Positions 8,444 to 18,378 of a stretch of 64,000 nucleotides of DNA are shown piece by piece. The position numbers were made by a program, and so were the translations under genes. The stretch covers positions 248,001-312,000 of the forward strand of contig NZ_JAMJFL010000002.1 of assembly GCF_023544665.1 (NCBI RefSeq), written 5' to 3'. Position 1 is the stretch's first letter, and the number at the start of each line of letters is the position of its first letter. The notes under the pieces are model-generated. The model ran no database searches. It worked only from the letters and a program-made list of their open reading frames with translations, and was not told where the DNA came from. This DNA is from Streptomyces sp. YS415. Its GTDB lineage: Bacteria > Actinomycetota > Actinomycetes > Streptomycetales > Streptomycetaceae.

Positions 8444-10417
8444 CTAGCGGCGGTCACCGAACCAGTCGTCGTCCTGCTGCTGCGGGACGTACGGCTGGTT
8501 CTCCGGCGGCCACTGCTGTTGCTGCTGGGGCGGCTGCTGCTGTTGCTGGTACGGACCCTGCGGCTGCTGCGGGATGTGCGGGACGTACGGCTGCTGGCCC
8601 TGGCCCTGGTGTCCCTGGTGGCCTTGCCACTGGTCGTACCCCTGCTGCTGCGGCTGCTGGTGGTGCTGCGGCTGCTGGTACGGACCCTGCGGCTGGCCGC
8701 CGTACGGCTGGGGCTGCTGCTGGTACTGCCCTTGCTGCGGCTGCTGCTGGTGGTACTGCGGCTGCTGGTGCTGCGGTGTGACGTAGCCCTGCGGGGGGAT
8801 CGGTTGCGGCTGCGTCACGCCGTTCCACGCCACCTGCTGCTGGGGCGCGTTGCGGCCCATGTCGTGCAGCTCGCCCTGGGTGTGCCCGGTGTAGGCCTGG
8901 GCCATGCCATTGCGGTTGCGCGGGGAGGCGTGCGGGGCCGTACGGGCCAGGGCGATGCCCTCCAGGCGCATCATCTCGATCGTGGAGGAGACCTGCTGGG
9001 ACGAGTACTCGTCCTCTTCCTCGTAGACCGCGGAGACGTCCTGCTCGTGGTCGCCGGCGACGGAGACCTCGACGCCGCCCTGACGGGTGCCCCAGCTGCC
9101 CTTGTGCAGGGTGACCAGCGCGTAGAAGCGCAGCGGGGTCAGCAGGAGCAGCTGGATGACGCCGTACAGCGGGGCCAGCAGGAACATGCCGAAGCGTCTG
9201 ATGAAGCCCATGCCGCGGCGGGGGAAGTCCAGGTACCGGACGTTGCGCAGGTACCCCATGAGGACCATGAAGACCAGGTAGTCGCCGATGTGGTTGACGA
9301 ACCGCTCCGGCTGCATGATCGGCAGGATCACCATGGAGTAGAACATCGCCGAGCCGAAGACCAGCCACAGCGCCAGTTCCATGCAGGTCAGCCAGAATGC
9401 GGGCCGGAACTTCTTCTGGTTCTTGAAGGCCCACAGGGACTCGCGGAAGAAGGACTTGTTCCAGCGGACCTGCTGGCGCAGGAAGTGCGGCAGCTTCTCG
9501 GGGACGGCGGTGTAGCCGACGGCCGTCTCCTGGAAGACGACCTGGCCCTCCATCAGGCAGTAGTTCGTCATGCGCCGGTCGTCGCCGAAGACGGCCGGCT
9601 TGCCGAGGAACTGCTGGTTGAGGAAGTCCGGCAGGTACTTGCGCACCAGCGTGCCGCGGTACACCGAGAGCGCGCCGCAGCAGCAGAGCACCGACTTCAG
9701 CCGGGAGTACGCGGCCCGCTCGAACAGGAACGAGTTGCCGTACCGGAGGTCCTGCAGGCGCGTGAAGATGTTGCTGTCGTGGTTGAGCGCGAGGACCATG
9801 CCCGTGGAGGCCATGATCTTCGGGTCGGCCATGGGCAGCAGCAGCTCACGGACGGTGTCCCGGGACAGGATCGTGTCCGAGTCCACGCACAGGAACAGGT
9901 CGGTGTACGGCGCCGCCTCGAAGCCGAGGGCGAGGGCCTCGCGCTTGCCCTTGTTCTCGGGCTGCACGCTGACCGTGTACTTCACGCCCTGCGCCTCGAA
10001 CTCGCGGCGCATCTTCTTCGCCGCCTTGATGCCGGAGTTGTCGGCGCTGGCGTCGTCGATGATGTGGATCTCGTTGGGGAGCCGGCTCTGCGCGAGAAGG
10101 CTGCGCATGCCCTGCTCGAACATCACCGGGTCCTCGTTGTAGATCGGGATGACCGCGGTGACCCAGGAGTTGTCCAGCAGCATCAGCTCCTCGCGGTCCG
10201 CCTTGGCGGGCCGGTAGAAGAGTGCGCCGAACATCTTGAGGGCGAGCAGCCCGAGCGCGCCGAACGAGTAGTAGTGGAGCGAGTCCGGGTCGAGCTTGGT
10301 GAGGATGACGGCGGCGATGGCGAGGAAGAAGAAGTACGAGACCTTCAAATGCCGTCGGCGCTTGTGACGGCGGCGGCCGTCGGTGTCGACGGCCCCCGGT
10401 ATGTAGGTGTCGGTCAC
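8444..10417 (-). CDS. Processive family-2 glycosyltransferase (hyaluronan/chitin/cellulose synthase-like) with Gln-rich tail
   Basis: This membrane polysaccharide synthase is predicted to polymerise UDP-sugars and extrude the chain. The GTG start at 10417 overlaps the UDP-glucose dehydrogenase stop (GTGA), giving 657 residues. Two N-terminal membrane spans (about 25-70) precede a GT2 domain with VTAVIPIYNED, the LFLCVDSDT DxD motif (about 177), FGDDRRM (about 276) and QQVRWNKS, the QxxRW motif (about 315). Four or so membrane spans follow to about residue 460. The last roughly 130 residues are Gln/Pro/Tyr/Gly/His-rich with repeats such as QQPQGPYQQ. Coupling to the dehydrogenase suggests UDP-glucuronate is a substrate, as in HasA/HasB, but the polymer is not known. 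Confidence 0.88.
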   Translation of the reverse strand: MTDTYIPGAVDTDGRRRHKRRRHLKVSYFFFLAIAAVILTKLDPDSLHYYSFGALGLLALKMFGALFYRPAKADREELMLLDNSWVTAVIPIYNEDPVMFEQGMRSLLAQSRLPNEIHIIDDASADNSGIKAAKKMRREFEAQGVKYTVSVQPENKGKREALALGFEAAPYTDLFLCVDSDTILSRDTVRELLLPMADPKIMASTGMVLALNHDSNIFTRLQDLRYGNSFLFERAAYSRLKSVLCCCGALSVYRGTLVRKYLPDFLNQQFLGKPAVFGDDRRMTNYCLMEGQVVFQETAVGYTAVPEKLPHFLRQQVRWNKSFFRESLWAFKNQKKFRPAFWLTCMELALWLVFGSAMFYSMVILPIMQPERFVNHIGDYLVFMVLMGYLRNVRYLDFPRRGMGFIRRFGMFLLAPLYGVIQLLLLTPLRFYALVTLHKGSWGTRQGGVEVSVAGDHEQDVSAVYEEEDEYSSQQVSSTIEMMRLEGIALARTAPHASPRNRNGMAQAYTGHTQGELHDMGRNAPQQQVAWNGVTQPQPIPPQGYVTPQHQQPQYHQQQPQQGQYQQQPQPYGGQPQGPYQQPQHHQQPQQQGYDQWQGHQGHQGQGQQPYVPHIPQQPQGPYQQQQQPPQQQQQWPPENQPYVPQQQDDDWFGDRR

Positions 10418-11685
10418 AGCTTGACCACCTGGGGATGGTCGGCCGACCTTCCGCGCGTGTCGAAGAGCAGGCGGCACCGGTCGGCCAGGGCGTCCAGGTC
10501 GATTTCGCTGTGCTGCTGGAGAAGGATGGTCAGGTCGGCGTCGGCCGCACCGGCGAGGTAGTCCTCGACCCGGGGCACGGGAGTGCCCTCGACGGTCCAG
10601 CCCTCGACGCGGGGGTCGTAGTAGGCGAGGTCGGCGCCACGCTCGAGCAGCAGCTCGGCCACGTCCACCGCGGGGCTCTCCCGCTGGTCGGAGATGTCCG
10701 GCTTGTAGGTGACGCCGAGCAGGAGGACGCGCGAGCCGCGGATCGGCTTGCCCTGCTGGTTGAGCAGGTCGGCCGCGCGCGAGACGACATGGGCGGGCAT
10801 CCGCTGGTTGATCTCCTGGGCCAGTTCCACGAACCGGAACGGTATACCGAGCGAACGCACCTTGTAAGAAAGGTAGTTCGGGTCGATCGGGATGCAGTGA
10901 CCGCCGACGCCGGGGCCCGGGTAGAAGGGCGCGAAGCCAAAGGGCTTGCTGGAGGCGCAGCGGATGGAGTCCCAGAGATCGACACCGATCTCACGGCAGA
11001 ACATCGCCATCTCGTTGACGAGCGCGATGTTCACGTGCCGGTAGGTGTTCTCCAGCAGCTTGGCCATCTCGGCTTCACGTGTGCCCTTGGCCTCCACCAC
11101 GCTGCCCACGAAGCGCTCGTACAGCGCGCGGGCCGCCTTGGTGCAGTCCGGGGTGGTGCCGCCGACGACCTTGGGCGTGTTCTCCAGGCCGTAGACCGGG
11201 TTCCCCGGGTCGATGCGCTCGGGGGAGAAGGCGAGGTAGAAGTCGGCGCCCGCCTTCAGGCCGCCGGCCTCCAGGCGCGGGCGGACGACCTCGTCGGTGG
11301 TGCCCGGGTACGTCGTGGACTCCAGGACGACCAGGGTGCCCGGCTTGAGGTGGGCCGCGATGTCCGCGACGGCGGAGTCCACCGCGCCGAGGTTGGGCGC
11401 GCCGTGCTCGGTCAGCGGGGTCGGCACGCAGATGACGACGGCGGCCGCGTCCTCGATGACCTCGGGCGAGGAGACCGCGCGGAAACCCTGGCCGAGCATG
11501 GCGCGGACATCGGCGTCGCTGATGTCGTCGACGTGCGAGGACCCCGAGTTCAGCCCCTGCACCACTGGCTGGCTGCGGTCCAGGCCCACGACCTTGAGGC
11601 CGGAAGCGCTTGCTGCCCGGGCAAGGGGCAGCCCGACATAGCCGAGCCCGATGATCACGAGATCGACAGTGGTGTTTCGGTTCAC
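10414..11685 (-). CDS. UDP-glucose 6-dehydrogenase family protein (nucleotide-sugar dehydrogenase)
   Basis: The enzyme oxidises a UDP-hexose twice with NAD to a UDP-uronate, most likely UDP-glucose to UDP-glucuronate. The GTG at 11685, with GGGAAG 7 bp upstream, gives 423 residues. It has the Rossmann GLGYVGLPLA near the N-terminus, NTPKVVGG, the central helix LLENTYRHVNIALVNEM, and the catalytic-Cys motif GPGVGGHCIPIDPNYLSYK. The C-terminal domain contains LLGVTYKPDISDQRESP. The motif style is close to WecC/TviB, so UDP-ManNAc or UDP-GlcNAc dehydrogenase remains possible. It is translationally coupled to the downstream GT2 synthase, a precursor-supply arrangement. Confidence 0.9.
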   Translation of the reverse strand: MNRNTTVDLVIIGLGYVGLPLARAASASGLKVVGLDRSQPVVQGLNSGSSHVDDISDADVRAMLGQGFRAVSSPEVIEDAAAVVICVPTPLTEHGAPNLGAVDSAVADIAAHLKPGTLVVLESTTYPGTTDEVVRPRLEAGGLKAGADFYLAFSPERIDPGNPVYGLENTPKVVGGTTPDCTKAARALYERFVGSVVEAKGTREAEMAKLLENTYRHVNIALVNEMAMFCREIGVDLWDSIRCASSKPFGFAPFYPGPGVGGHCIPIDPNYLSYKVRSLGIPFRFVELAQEINQRMPAHVVSRAADLLNQQGKPIRGSRVLLLGVTYKPDISDQRESPAVDVAELLLERGADLAYYDPRVEGWTVEGTPVPRVEDYLAGAADADLTILLQQHSEIDLDALADRCRLLFDTRGRSADHPQVVKL

Positions 11686-11974
11686 GGCAATACTTCCCAC
11701 CCCGGCGCCACCCAGGCCCCCCGGCCCGGGCGCACAGTCATCCATCGAATACAGGAGCGAGAAGGCTAACAGCGACCACACATGTGTTCACAGCGCGCAC
11801 ACCGTCTTTATTGTCACTTGAGCCGCGTACAACCCTTACGCATGGTCATGAGTCGGCTCGTTTGTCGTCGGATTCCGCTTCATACCGACCCCTGGTGCCG
11901 GACCCGGCGACGGGTACCCTCTTGCCGATTCCATCCGCCGGGCGCACGCCCCGCGCCCCCTGAAGGAGACCTAC

Positions 11975-13396
11975 GTGGCGTCCCGTCGTCAACCCCGTCG
12001 GCGTAGTGGCATAGCCCGCGCCTTCAAGGTCCTGCTCGTGGTGGCTCTCCTCGCCGGCGGTGTGCTGGCCGCCAAGCCGCTGTGGAACCACTTCAACCCG
12101 GAGGACCCCGAGCTCACGGTCCGCTACCGGACCGAGACCTCCGCCGAGTCCGACGCGGTCCGCCCGTGGCTGGAGGTCTTCAACACCTCCGAGCAGCCGG
12201 TCCCGCTGAGCGAGGTCGCCCTGCGGTACTACTTCGCGGCCGACGACGACGCCTCGTACGGCTTCAACTGCGTGGACGCCGCCATCGGCTGCGCGAACCT
12301 GACCGGTTCCGTGGTCGCCATGGACGCGCCGCACGAGGGTGCCGACCACTACCTGGAGCTGGGGTTCACCGAGAAGGCGGGCGTGCTGAAGCCCGGCGCC
12401 AACAGCAAGGGCCTGGAGATCCAGCTCTACCGGACCGACCACAAGCCGGTCGACCAGGACGGTGACTGGTCCTACGACGCCTCGAAGAAGACGTACCAGG
12501 AGTCCGACCGGATCCCCGCCTACAAGCGCGGCGCCCTGGTGTGGGGCGAGGAGCCCGGCGGCAAGGACGGCAAGACCTCCGCGAAGCCCGTGTCCCGGAC
12601 GGTGCCGGAGCTGCCCGAGGGCGGCTTCTTCGACGACTTCAACTACCGGGGCCCGAAGGACACCGCGCTGTTCAAGCACGGCTGGCTGGTGCGCACCAGC
12701 GAGGGCGGCCCCGGCATCGAGGGCACCTGGTCCACGAAGGGCGTCACGTTCCCCGGCGACGACGAGGCGCTCGGCGGACAGGTCCTCAACCTGCGCGCCG
12801 CCACCGACGGCACGGAGGGCGGCACCCAGCAGGCGGCCCTCGGCACGAAGGAGGCCAAGTTCCGCACCGGCACCTACGCGGCCCGGATCCACTTCACCGA
12901 CGAGCCGACGACCGGTGAGAACGGCGACCACATCAACCAGACGTTCTTCACCATCGGCGGCTCGGGCAGCAAGTACGCCGAACTCGACAACGAGTACATG
13001 CCGAACGGCGGCTGGGGCGCGCCCGGTCCGAAGCTGGACACCACCACCTGGCGCAACGCCGACGAGGGCGACCGGGTCACCAACAAGACCGAGAAGAGCA
13101 TCGCCGGCTGGCACACCATGCTGATCACGGTCGACAAGAAGTCCGTCACCTACAGCATCGACGGCAAGACCCTCTACCGCAGCGGCGCGGACTACGCCCC
13201 GCGCGCCGACATGGCGATCAACTTCAACACCTGGTTCGTGGACCTGCCGTTCGCCGGCGACCGGGCCTGGGACATGAAGGTGGACTGGGTCTACCACCAG
13301 GCCGGCGAGAAGCTCACCGCCGAGGAGGCCGAGCAGGCCGCCGAGGAGTTCCAGGGCAACGGCGTCGGCTGGTTCGACACCCTGCCGGCCTCCTGA
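11975..13396 (+). CDS. Membrane-anchored or secreted CBM3-GH16 glycan hydrolase
   Basis: The product is a 473-residue exported protein predicted to bind and cut a beta-glucan-like polymer. The GTG start at 11975 has GAAGGAG upstream. A basic N-terminus and one hydrophobic segment (about 15-32) look like a signal anchor. Residues about 45-185 resemble a family 3 cellulose-binding module (LTVRYRTETSAESDAVRPW, then YYFAADDD). Residues about 210-445 form a GH16-like jelly roll with ELDNEYMPNG, matching the ExDxxE catalytic pattern. It is divergent from the dehydrogenase-synthase pair by 289 bp, so it may trim or release the polymer they make. Confidence 0.78.
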   Translation: MASRRQPRRRSGIARAFKVLLVVALLAGGVLAAKPLWNHFNPEDPELTVRYRTETSAESDAVRPWLEVFNTSEQPVPLSEVALRYYFAADDDASYGFNCVDAAIGCANLTGSVVAMDAPHEGADHYLELGFTEKAGVLKPGANSKGLEIQLYRTDHKPVDQDGDWSYDASKKTYQESDRIPAYKRGALVWGEEPGGKDGKTSAKPVSRTVPELPEGGFFDDFNYRGPKDTALFKHGWLVRTSEGGPGIEGTWSTKGVTFPGDDEALGGQVLNLRAATDGTEGGTQQAALGTKEAKFRTGTYAARIHFTDEPTTGENGDHINQTFFTIGGSGSKYAELDNEYMPNGGWGAPGPKLDTTTWRNADEGDRVTNKTEKSIAGWHTMLITVDKKSVTYSIDGKTLYRSGADYAPRADMAINFNTWFVDLPFAGDRAWDMKVDWVYHQAGEKLTAEEAEQAAEEFQGNGVGWFDTLPAS

Positions 13397-13408
13397 GGGC
13401 CCGCCCGC

Positions 13409-14299
13409 CTAGCCCGCCTGTGCCGCCGCCGACGCCTGGGCCTCGCCCCGGCGGCGGATCTGGTTGAAGGTGAACGTCTGGAGGTCGTCGTCGGCCGAGA
13501 ACACCTCGGTGTCCTTGGTCGTGACGTCCTTGCCGCTGGTGAATCCGGTGACCGTGAAGTAGGCGTAACGGCCGTTGGCATTGCGCGTGGTGCGGCAGAC
13601 GGCGCCGCTGCAGAAGGGCTTCACGCCCTTGCCGGCCAGCGCCTTCACGATGCTCTTGTCGTCCGTCTGACTCTTGGCCTTGGCGGCCTGGGCCGCGGTG
13701 TCGAACACGGCCACGCCGACCGTGACCGCGACACCGTCGTGGACGTAGGTGACGCGCATCAGCCGGGTGCAGTCGTTGGCGTCGAGGATCTTCGGCAGGG
13801 TCTTCAGGGCGGCCGAGGAGCAGTCCTCGGTGTCGGCCGTCGCACCCTTCTTGTAGACGGTCTCGCCCACCGTCAGCCGGGTGCCCGGGAAGAGGGTCTC
13901 GGGGCTGAGCGGTGCGGTGTCCTTCTTCGCGCTGGCGATGAAGTCGTTCGGATCCAGCGGAGGCGGCGCGCTCGTCGGCTCGAAGGACGGCGCCGGGCCC
14001 GTGGACCCGCTCGGTATCTCGGCGGTCGCGGGAAGCTGCGCGCTCGGCTTGCCGGAGGTCTCGTCGCTGCCGTTCGCCGACACCACGGCCACCGCGACCG
14101 CCGCGGCCACGCCGACCGTGGCCAGCGCGCCACCGCCGATCAACAGCAGCCTGCGCCGCTTGTTACGGGACTCGGACGCCTCGGCGAGCGCGGCCCAGTC
14201 CGGGGTCTGGCTGTCGCCGCCGCTGTTCCACGGCTGCTGGGAATGCGGTTTCCAGGGGTCCCACTGGGACTGGGGTCCCCCCTGCTGCCCGAAGCTCAT
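13409..14299 (-). CDS. Conserved membrane-anchored protein of unknown function
   Basis: I do not recognise the function. From the ATG at 14299 the product has 296 residues; an ATG three codons upstream (14308) is equally possible, and no strong ribosome-binding site supports either, so it may be leaderless. A Gln/Pro/Trp-rich cytoplasmic N-terminus is followed by KRRRLLLIGGGALATVGVAAAVAVAVVSA, written as a basic stop and one membrane span (about 45-70). A Pro/Ser linker and an extracellular domain follow with four cysteines (EDCSS, NDCTR, PFCSG, AVCRT) that could form two disulfides. Its stop lies 13 bp from the convergent GH16 gene. Confidence 0.7.
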   Translation of the reverse strand: MSFGQQGGPQSQWDPWKPHSQQPWNSGGDSQTPDWAALAEASESRNKRRRLLLIGGGALATVGVAAAVAVAVVSANGSDETSGKPSAQLPATAEIPSGSTGPAPSFEPTSAPPPLDPNDFIASAKKDTAPLSPETLFPGTRLTVGETVYKKGATADTEDCSSAALKTLPKILDANDCTRLMRVTYVHDGVAVTVGVAVFDTAAQAAKAKSQTDDKSIVKALAGKGVKPFCSGAVCRTTRNANGRYAYFTVTGFTSGKDVTTKDTEVFSADDDLQTFTFNQIRRRGEAQASAAAQAG

Positions 14300-14373
14300 G
14301 GGCCGCATCTTAGACGGGGCCCGGGGTGTGCCGTTCCGCCTCAAGAGGCCCCGGGGCGCCTAGCGTTGCGCCG

Positions 14374-15558
14374 ATGAGCGAGCGCAAAAGCGACATCTCC
14401 GGGTGGTTGGTACGACCCGCGTCCTGGCACCTGTGGGCGCTCCTCGCGGCCGTGCTCGGCGCCACGACGGTCCGCACCACCCGCGTGACCAGGGACGGCG
14501 GCATGGACAACGCCATCGTGGTGCGGGCCGCGCGCACCTGGCTGGAGGGCGGCTCCCCCTACGACGATCCGCACTTCCTCTACCTCCCGGGCGCTGTCCT
14601 GGCCGCCGCCCCCCAGGCCCTCCTCACCCCGGCCGCGCTGCGCGTCCTGGTCCCGCTCGCGGTCACCGCCTGCCTCGCCGCGGGCTGGGCCTGCGCCCTG
14701 CTGCTGCACCGGGTCCCGCTCCGCAGCCGCCTGGCCGCCCTGGGCCTGGCCGGCCTCACCGCAGGCTTCGCCCCCTTCGCGCACCTGATCCTCCTGGCGA
14801 ACTGGACGGCGACGGCGGCGCTCGCCCTGCCGCTGGGACTGCTCCTGGCGAGCCGGGGCCGCTGGGCGGCGGCCGCCGCGGTGCTCGGCACGGCCATCGC
14901 GCTGAAGCCGGTCCTGGTCCCGGCGGCGCTGCTGTTCGTCTTCGCCGGACGGTGGCGGGCCCTCGCCCTGCTGATCGCGCTGCCCGCCACGGCGTCCGCG
15001 GTCGCGGCCCTGCTCCTGCCCGACCCCACGGGCTTCTTCACCCGCACCCTGCCCTTCCTGCTGCGGGGCGACGACGACTTCGTACGGCTCTACGAGGCCT
15101 CCCCGGCGGCCGTGCTGCCCCGGCTCGGGGTACCGCAGGGGCCGGCCGCCCTGCTCGCCCTGCTCGCGGCGGCCGCCGGCGTGGCCTGCGCGTACCGGCG
15201 CTGGCGGCGCGCCGACGCCGGGCCGCTCAGGTTCACGGAGACCGCGGCGGCCCTGATGCTCTCGGCGTTCCTGGTGTCCAGGCCGTCGTACGACCACTAC
15301 CTGGTGATCGTCGTGCCGCTGCTGCTGGCTTCTCTTCCCTGGGCCGGGTCGGTGGCCCGCTCGCCCTGGTTCTGGCTGGCTCTGGTGCCCCAGCTGCCGG
15401 GGCTGAGCTGGCCCTATCTGGAACCGGTGCAGCGGCGGGCCTTCAAGGACGCGCTCACGCTGTGTGTGCTGGCGTGCACGGTCGCCGGGCACGGCTGGGA
15501 GGGGCGGCGCGAACCCGGGGTAAAATCGTCTCCGGTTCAGGCAGCGACCTCGTTTTGA
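14374..15558 (+). CDS. GT87-like polyprenol-phosphate mannosyltransferase (DUF2029), integral membrane
   Basis: The 394-residue product is highly hydrophobic with about nine membrane spans. It resembles GT-C enzymes of the GT87/DUF2029 group, which in actinobacteria add mannose from polyprenyl-phosphate-mannose to lipoglycans. An acidic, aromatic stretch follows the first span ([17 protein letters not shown]), where these enzymes place the catalytic Asp, and [17 protein letters not shown] lies near the C-terminus. It is divergent from the anchored protein before it and separated from rplM by 203 bp. The sugar substrate cannot be told. Confidence 0.72.
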   Translation: MSERKSDISGWLVRPASWHLWALLAAVLGATTVRTTRVTRDGGMDNAIVVRAARTWLEGGSPYDDPHFLYLPGAVLAAAPQALLTPAALRVLVPLAVTACLAAGWACALLLHRVPLRSRLAALGLAGLTAGFAPFAHLILLANWTATAALALPLGLLLASRGRWAAAAAVLGTAIALKPVLVPAALLFVFAGRWRALALLIALPATASAVAALLLPDPTGFFTRTLPFLLRGDDDFVRLYEASPAAVLPRLGVPQGPAALLALLAAAAGVACAYRRWRRADAGPLRFTETAAALMLSAFLVSRPSYDHYLVIVVPLLLASLPWAGSVARSPWFWLALVPQLPGLSWPYLEPVQRRAFKDALTLCVLACTVAGHGWEGRREPGVKSSPVQAATSF

Positions 15559-15761
15559 CCCTTCCGGGGCAGCACAGGTATTCTGCCTGTTCGTTGTGTA
15601 TTGGCTTGCTCATTCTCACGGGACGGGCCCTTACACCGGTCCACCGGGCCGATGACCAGCGACCTGCACGCGGTTTGCGTCAACCGCAGTGTGGTCAGGG
15701 CTGTCGTGATCGTTTCGGTGACCTGTTCAGGACCATTCACTCGAAGCGAAGGCTACGAACC

Positions 15762-16205
15762 GTGCGTACGTACAGCCCCAAGCCCGGCGATGTGACGCGC
15801 CAGTGGCACGTCATCGACGCCCAGGACGTTGTCCTCGGCCGTCTCGCCACCACCGCAGCGACCCTCCTCCGGGGCAAGCACAAGCCGATCTACGCCCCCC
15901 ACGTCGACACCGGTGACTTCGTCATCATCATCAACGCCGACAAGGTGCACCTGTCCGGCAACAAGCGGACCCAGAAGATGGCGTACCGCCACTCCGGTTA
16001 CCCGGGTGGTCTGCGCTCGGTCCGTTACGACGAGCTGCTCGACAAGAACCCCGAGAAGGCCGTCGAGAAGGCCGTCAAGGGCATGCTCCCCAAGAACACT
16101 CTGGGCCGTCAGATGCTCTCGAAGCTGAAGGTCTACAAGGGTGACCAGCACCCGCACGCTGCCCAGCAGCCGGTGCCGTTCGAGATCACCCAGGTCGCGC
16201 AGTAA
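15762..16205 (+). CDS. rplM: 50S ribosomal protein L13
   Basis: L13 is an early-assembly large-subunit protein. The 147-residue product has [37 protein letters not shown] and [20 protein letters not shown], all diagnostic. It starts at GTG 15762. The 203-bp upstream gap carries no gene and should hold the rplM-rpsI promoter, although no clear hexamers were found. It is followed 42 bp later by rpsI. Confidence 0.98.
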   Translation: MRTYSPKPGDVTRQWHVIDAQDVVLGRLATTAATLLRGKHKPIYAPHVDTGDFVIIINADKVHLSGNKRTQKMAYRHSGYPGGLRSVRYDELLDKNPEKAVEKAVKGMLPKNTLGRQMLSKLKVYKGDQHPHAAQQPVPFEITQVAQ

Positions 16206-16247
16206 GTCCGGCCACCCCCTAAGACCGAACAGAATCTGAGGAGAATC

Positions 16248-16760
16248 GTGGCCGAGACCACTGCCGAGCAGCCGCTCGAAGAGCTTGACATCGACAGCTA
16301 CACCACCGAGTCCGAGGTCCCCGTCGAGGGTGAGTACACCTCGGAGTCCATGGCCTCCCGCTTCGGCGAGCCCCAGCCGGCCGCCGGCCTGGGCCGTCGC
16401 AAGAACGCCATCGCCCGCGTCCGGATCGTCCCGGGCACCGGCAAGTGGAAGATCAACGGTCGCACCCTCGAGGACTACTTCCCGAACAAGGTGCACCAGC
16501 AGGAAGTCAACGAGCCCTTCAAGGTGCTCGAGCTCGAAGGCCGTTACGACGTCATCGCCCGCATCGCGGGTGGCGGTGTCTCCGGTCAGGCCGGTGCGCT
16601 CCGTCTCGGTGTCGCCCGTGCGCTGAACGAGGCCGACGTCGACAACAACCGCGGCGCCCTGAAGAAGGCCGGCTTCCTCAAGCGCGACGACCGTGCGGTC
16701 GAGCGCAAGAAGGCCGGTCTGAAGAAGGCCCGCAAGGCTCCGCAGTACAGCAAGCGTTAA
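16248..16760 (+). CDS. rpsI: 30S ribosomal protein S9
   Basis: S9 sits in the small-subunit head, and its C-terminal tail touches the P-site tRNA anticodon. The 170-residue product has an acidic N-terminal extension of about 45 residues typical of actinobacteria. The S9 core ([20 protein letters not shown], then [20 protein letters not shown]) and the conserved [12 protein letters not shown] tail follow. A GTG start with GAGGAG upstream is used. Transcription probably ends at the hairpin at 16804-16845. Confidence 0.98.
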   Translation: MAETTAEQPLEELDIDSYTTESEVPVEGEYTSESMASRFGEPQPAAGLGRRKNAIARVRIVPGTGKWKINGRTLEDYFPNKVHQQEVNEPFKVLELEGRYDVIARIAGGGVSGQAGALRLGVARALNEADVDNNRGALKKAGFLKRDDRAVERKKAGLKKARKAPQYSKR

Positions 16761-16803
16761 GCTTCGCTGCCTGCAGCGCGTACTCGCACTTCAGCAGTAC
16801 GTT

Positions 16804-16845
16804 CGAACGCCCCGGCGGCACGCCACAGTGCCGCCGGGGCGTTCG
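16804..16845 (+). terminator. Terminator after rplM-rpsI
   Basis: A 17-bp near-perfect stem (CGAACGCCCCGGCGGCA with TGCCGCCGGGGCGTTCG) has an 8-nt loop and is followed by TTTAT. Confidence 0.9.
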
Positions 16846-16948
16846 TTTATCACGGTCTTGGGCGTATAACGGCACAAGACGTTCAAAGACTGATGTGATC
16901 GCATGATCGTGGGCGATCCCCGGAAGTGACGCTTCATCAGGAGGACAA

Positions 16949-18307
16949 GTGGGACGACTCTTCGGCACGGACGGCGTGCGCGGTGTCGCCAACGCGGATC
17001 TGACCGCCGAGATGGCGCTCGGTCTGTCGGTCGCGGCGGCCCACGTGCTGGCCGAGGCGGGCTCCTTCGCGGGCCACCGCCCCACCGCGGTGGTCGGCCG
17101 GGACCCACGCGCGTCCGGGGAGTTCCTGGAAGCCGCCGTGGTCGCCGGTCTGGCGAGCGCGGGCGTCGACGTGCTGCGGGTCGGTGTCCTGCCGACGCCC
17201 GCCGTGGCGTATCTCACCGGCGCGCTCGGCGCGGACCTCGGCGTCATGCTCTCCGCCAGCCACAACGCCATGCCGGACAACGGCATCAAGTTCCTCGCGC
17301 GCGGCGGGCACAAGCTCGACGACCAGCTGGAGCAGCGGATCGAGGCCCTCTACGAGGAGCACCGGCGCGGTGAGCCCTGGGAGCGGCCCACCGGCGGGGG
17401 CGTCGGCCGGGTCCGGGAGTACGACGAGGGCTTCGACAAGTACATCGCCCACCTCGTCGCCGTCCTGCCCAACCGGCTGGACGGGCTGAAGATCGTCCTC
17501 GACGAGGCGCACGGTGCCGCGTCCCGGGTGTCGCCGGAGGCGTTCTCGCGGGCCGGCGCCGAGATCGTCACGATCGGGGCCTCGCCGGACGGGCTCAACA
17601 TCAACGACGGCTGCGGCTCGACCCACCTCGACCTGCTGAAGGCCGCCGTGGTCGAGCACGGCGCGCACTTCGGCATCGCCCACGACGGCGACGCCGACCG
17701 CTGCCTCGCCGTGGACCACACCGGCGAGGAAGTGGACGGCGACCAGATCATGGCCGTCCTCGCGCTGGCGATGCGGGAGCGCTCCGCGCTGCGCGCCGGG
17801 ACCGTGGTGGCGACCGTGATGTCCAACCTCGGCTTCAAGCTGGCGCTGGAGCGGGAGGGACTGAAGATCGTCCAGACCGCGGTCGGCGACCGGTACGTGC
17901 TGGAGGAGATGAAGGAGCACGGGTACGCCCTGGGCGGCGAGCAGTCCGGGCACGTGATCATCCTCGATCACGCGACCACCGGTGACGGCACGCTGACCGG
18001 CCTGATGCTCGCGGCCCGGGTCGCGGAGACCGGGCGGTCGCTGCGGGAGCTGGCCTCGGTGATGGAGCGGCTGCCGCAGGTGCTGATCAACGTGCCCGAC
18101 GTCGATCGGTCGCGGGTGACGACGTCCGGGGAGCTGGCGGCCGCTGTCGCGGACGCGGAGGCGGAGCTGGGGTCCACGGGGCGGGTGCTGCTGCGGCCCT
18201 CCGGGACCGAGCCGCTGGTCCGGGTGATGGTGGAGGCGGCGGACATCGATCAGGCGCGGGCTGTGGCCGGGCGGCTGGCCGATGTCGTGAAGTCGGCACT
18301 GGGCTGA
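16949..18307 (+). CDS. glmM: Phosphoglucosamine mutase
   Basis: GlmM converts glucosamine-6-phosphate to glucosamine-1-phosphate, the step after GlmS towards UDP-GlcNAc and peptidoglycan. The 452-residue protein has [11 protein letters not shown] at its start and the phosphoserine loop [12 protein letters not shown] (active Ser about 104). It also has the metal loop [11 protein letters not shown] and the phosphate-binding [12 protein letters not shown] near the C-terminus. It starts at GTG 16949 with AGGAGG upstream. It lies downstream of rpsI in many Streptomyces; glmS is 4 kb further on. Confidence 0.97.
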   Translation: MGRLFGTDGVRGVANADLTAEMALGLSVAAAHVLAEAGSFAGHRPTAVVGRDPRASGEFLEAAVVAGLASAGVDVLRVGVLPTPAVAYLTGALGADLGVMLSASHNAMPDNGIKFLARGGHKLDDQLEQRIEALYEEHRRGEPWERPTGGGVGRVREYDEGFDKYIAHLVAVLPNRLDGLKIVLDEAHGAASRVSPEAFSRAGAEIVTIGASPDGLNINDGCGSTHLDLLKAAVVEHGAHFGIAHDGDADRCLAVDHTGEEVDGDQIMAVLALAMRERSALRAGTVVATVMSNLGFKLALEREGLKIVQTAVGDRYVLEEMKEHGYALGGEQSGHVIILDHATTGDGTLTGLMLAARVAETGRSLRELASVMERLPQVLINVPDVDRSRVTTSGELAAAVADAEAELGSTGRVLLRPSGTEPLVRVMVEAADIDQARAVAGRLADVVKSALG

Positions 18308-18378
18308 GCGTCTGCGGGGGGCTGTTGTCGGCCGGCTGCGGCGCCGTCGTGGCTTGTCGCGCAGTTCCCCGCGCCCCT
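18307..18378 (+). repeat. Dispersed intergenic repeat, copy 2
   Basis: The copy begins on the last base of the glmM stop codon and runs to the stop codon of the convergent DUF389 gene. It shares AGCGTCTGC, the G-rich middle and the GTCGCGCAGTTCCCCGCGCC core with 3963-4035, including the same position relative to the preceding stop codon. Confidence 0.7.
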
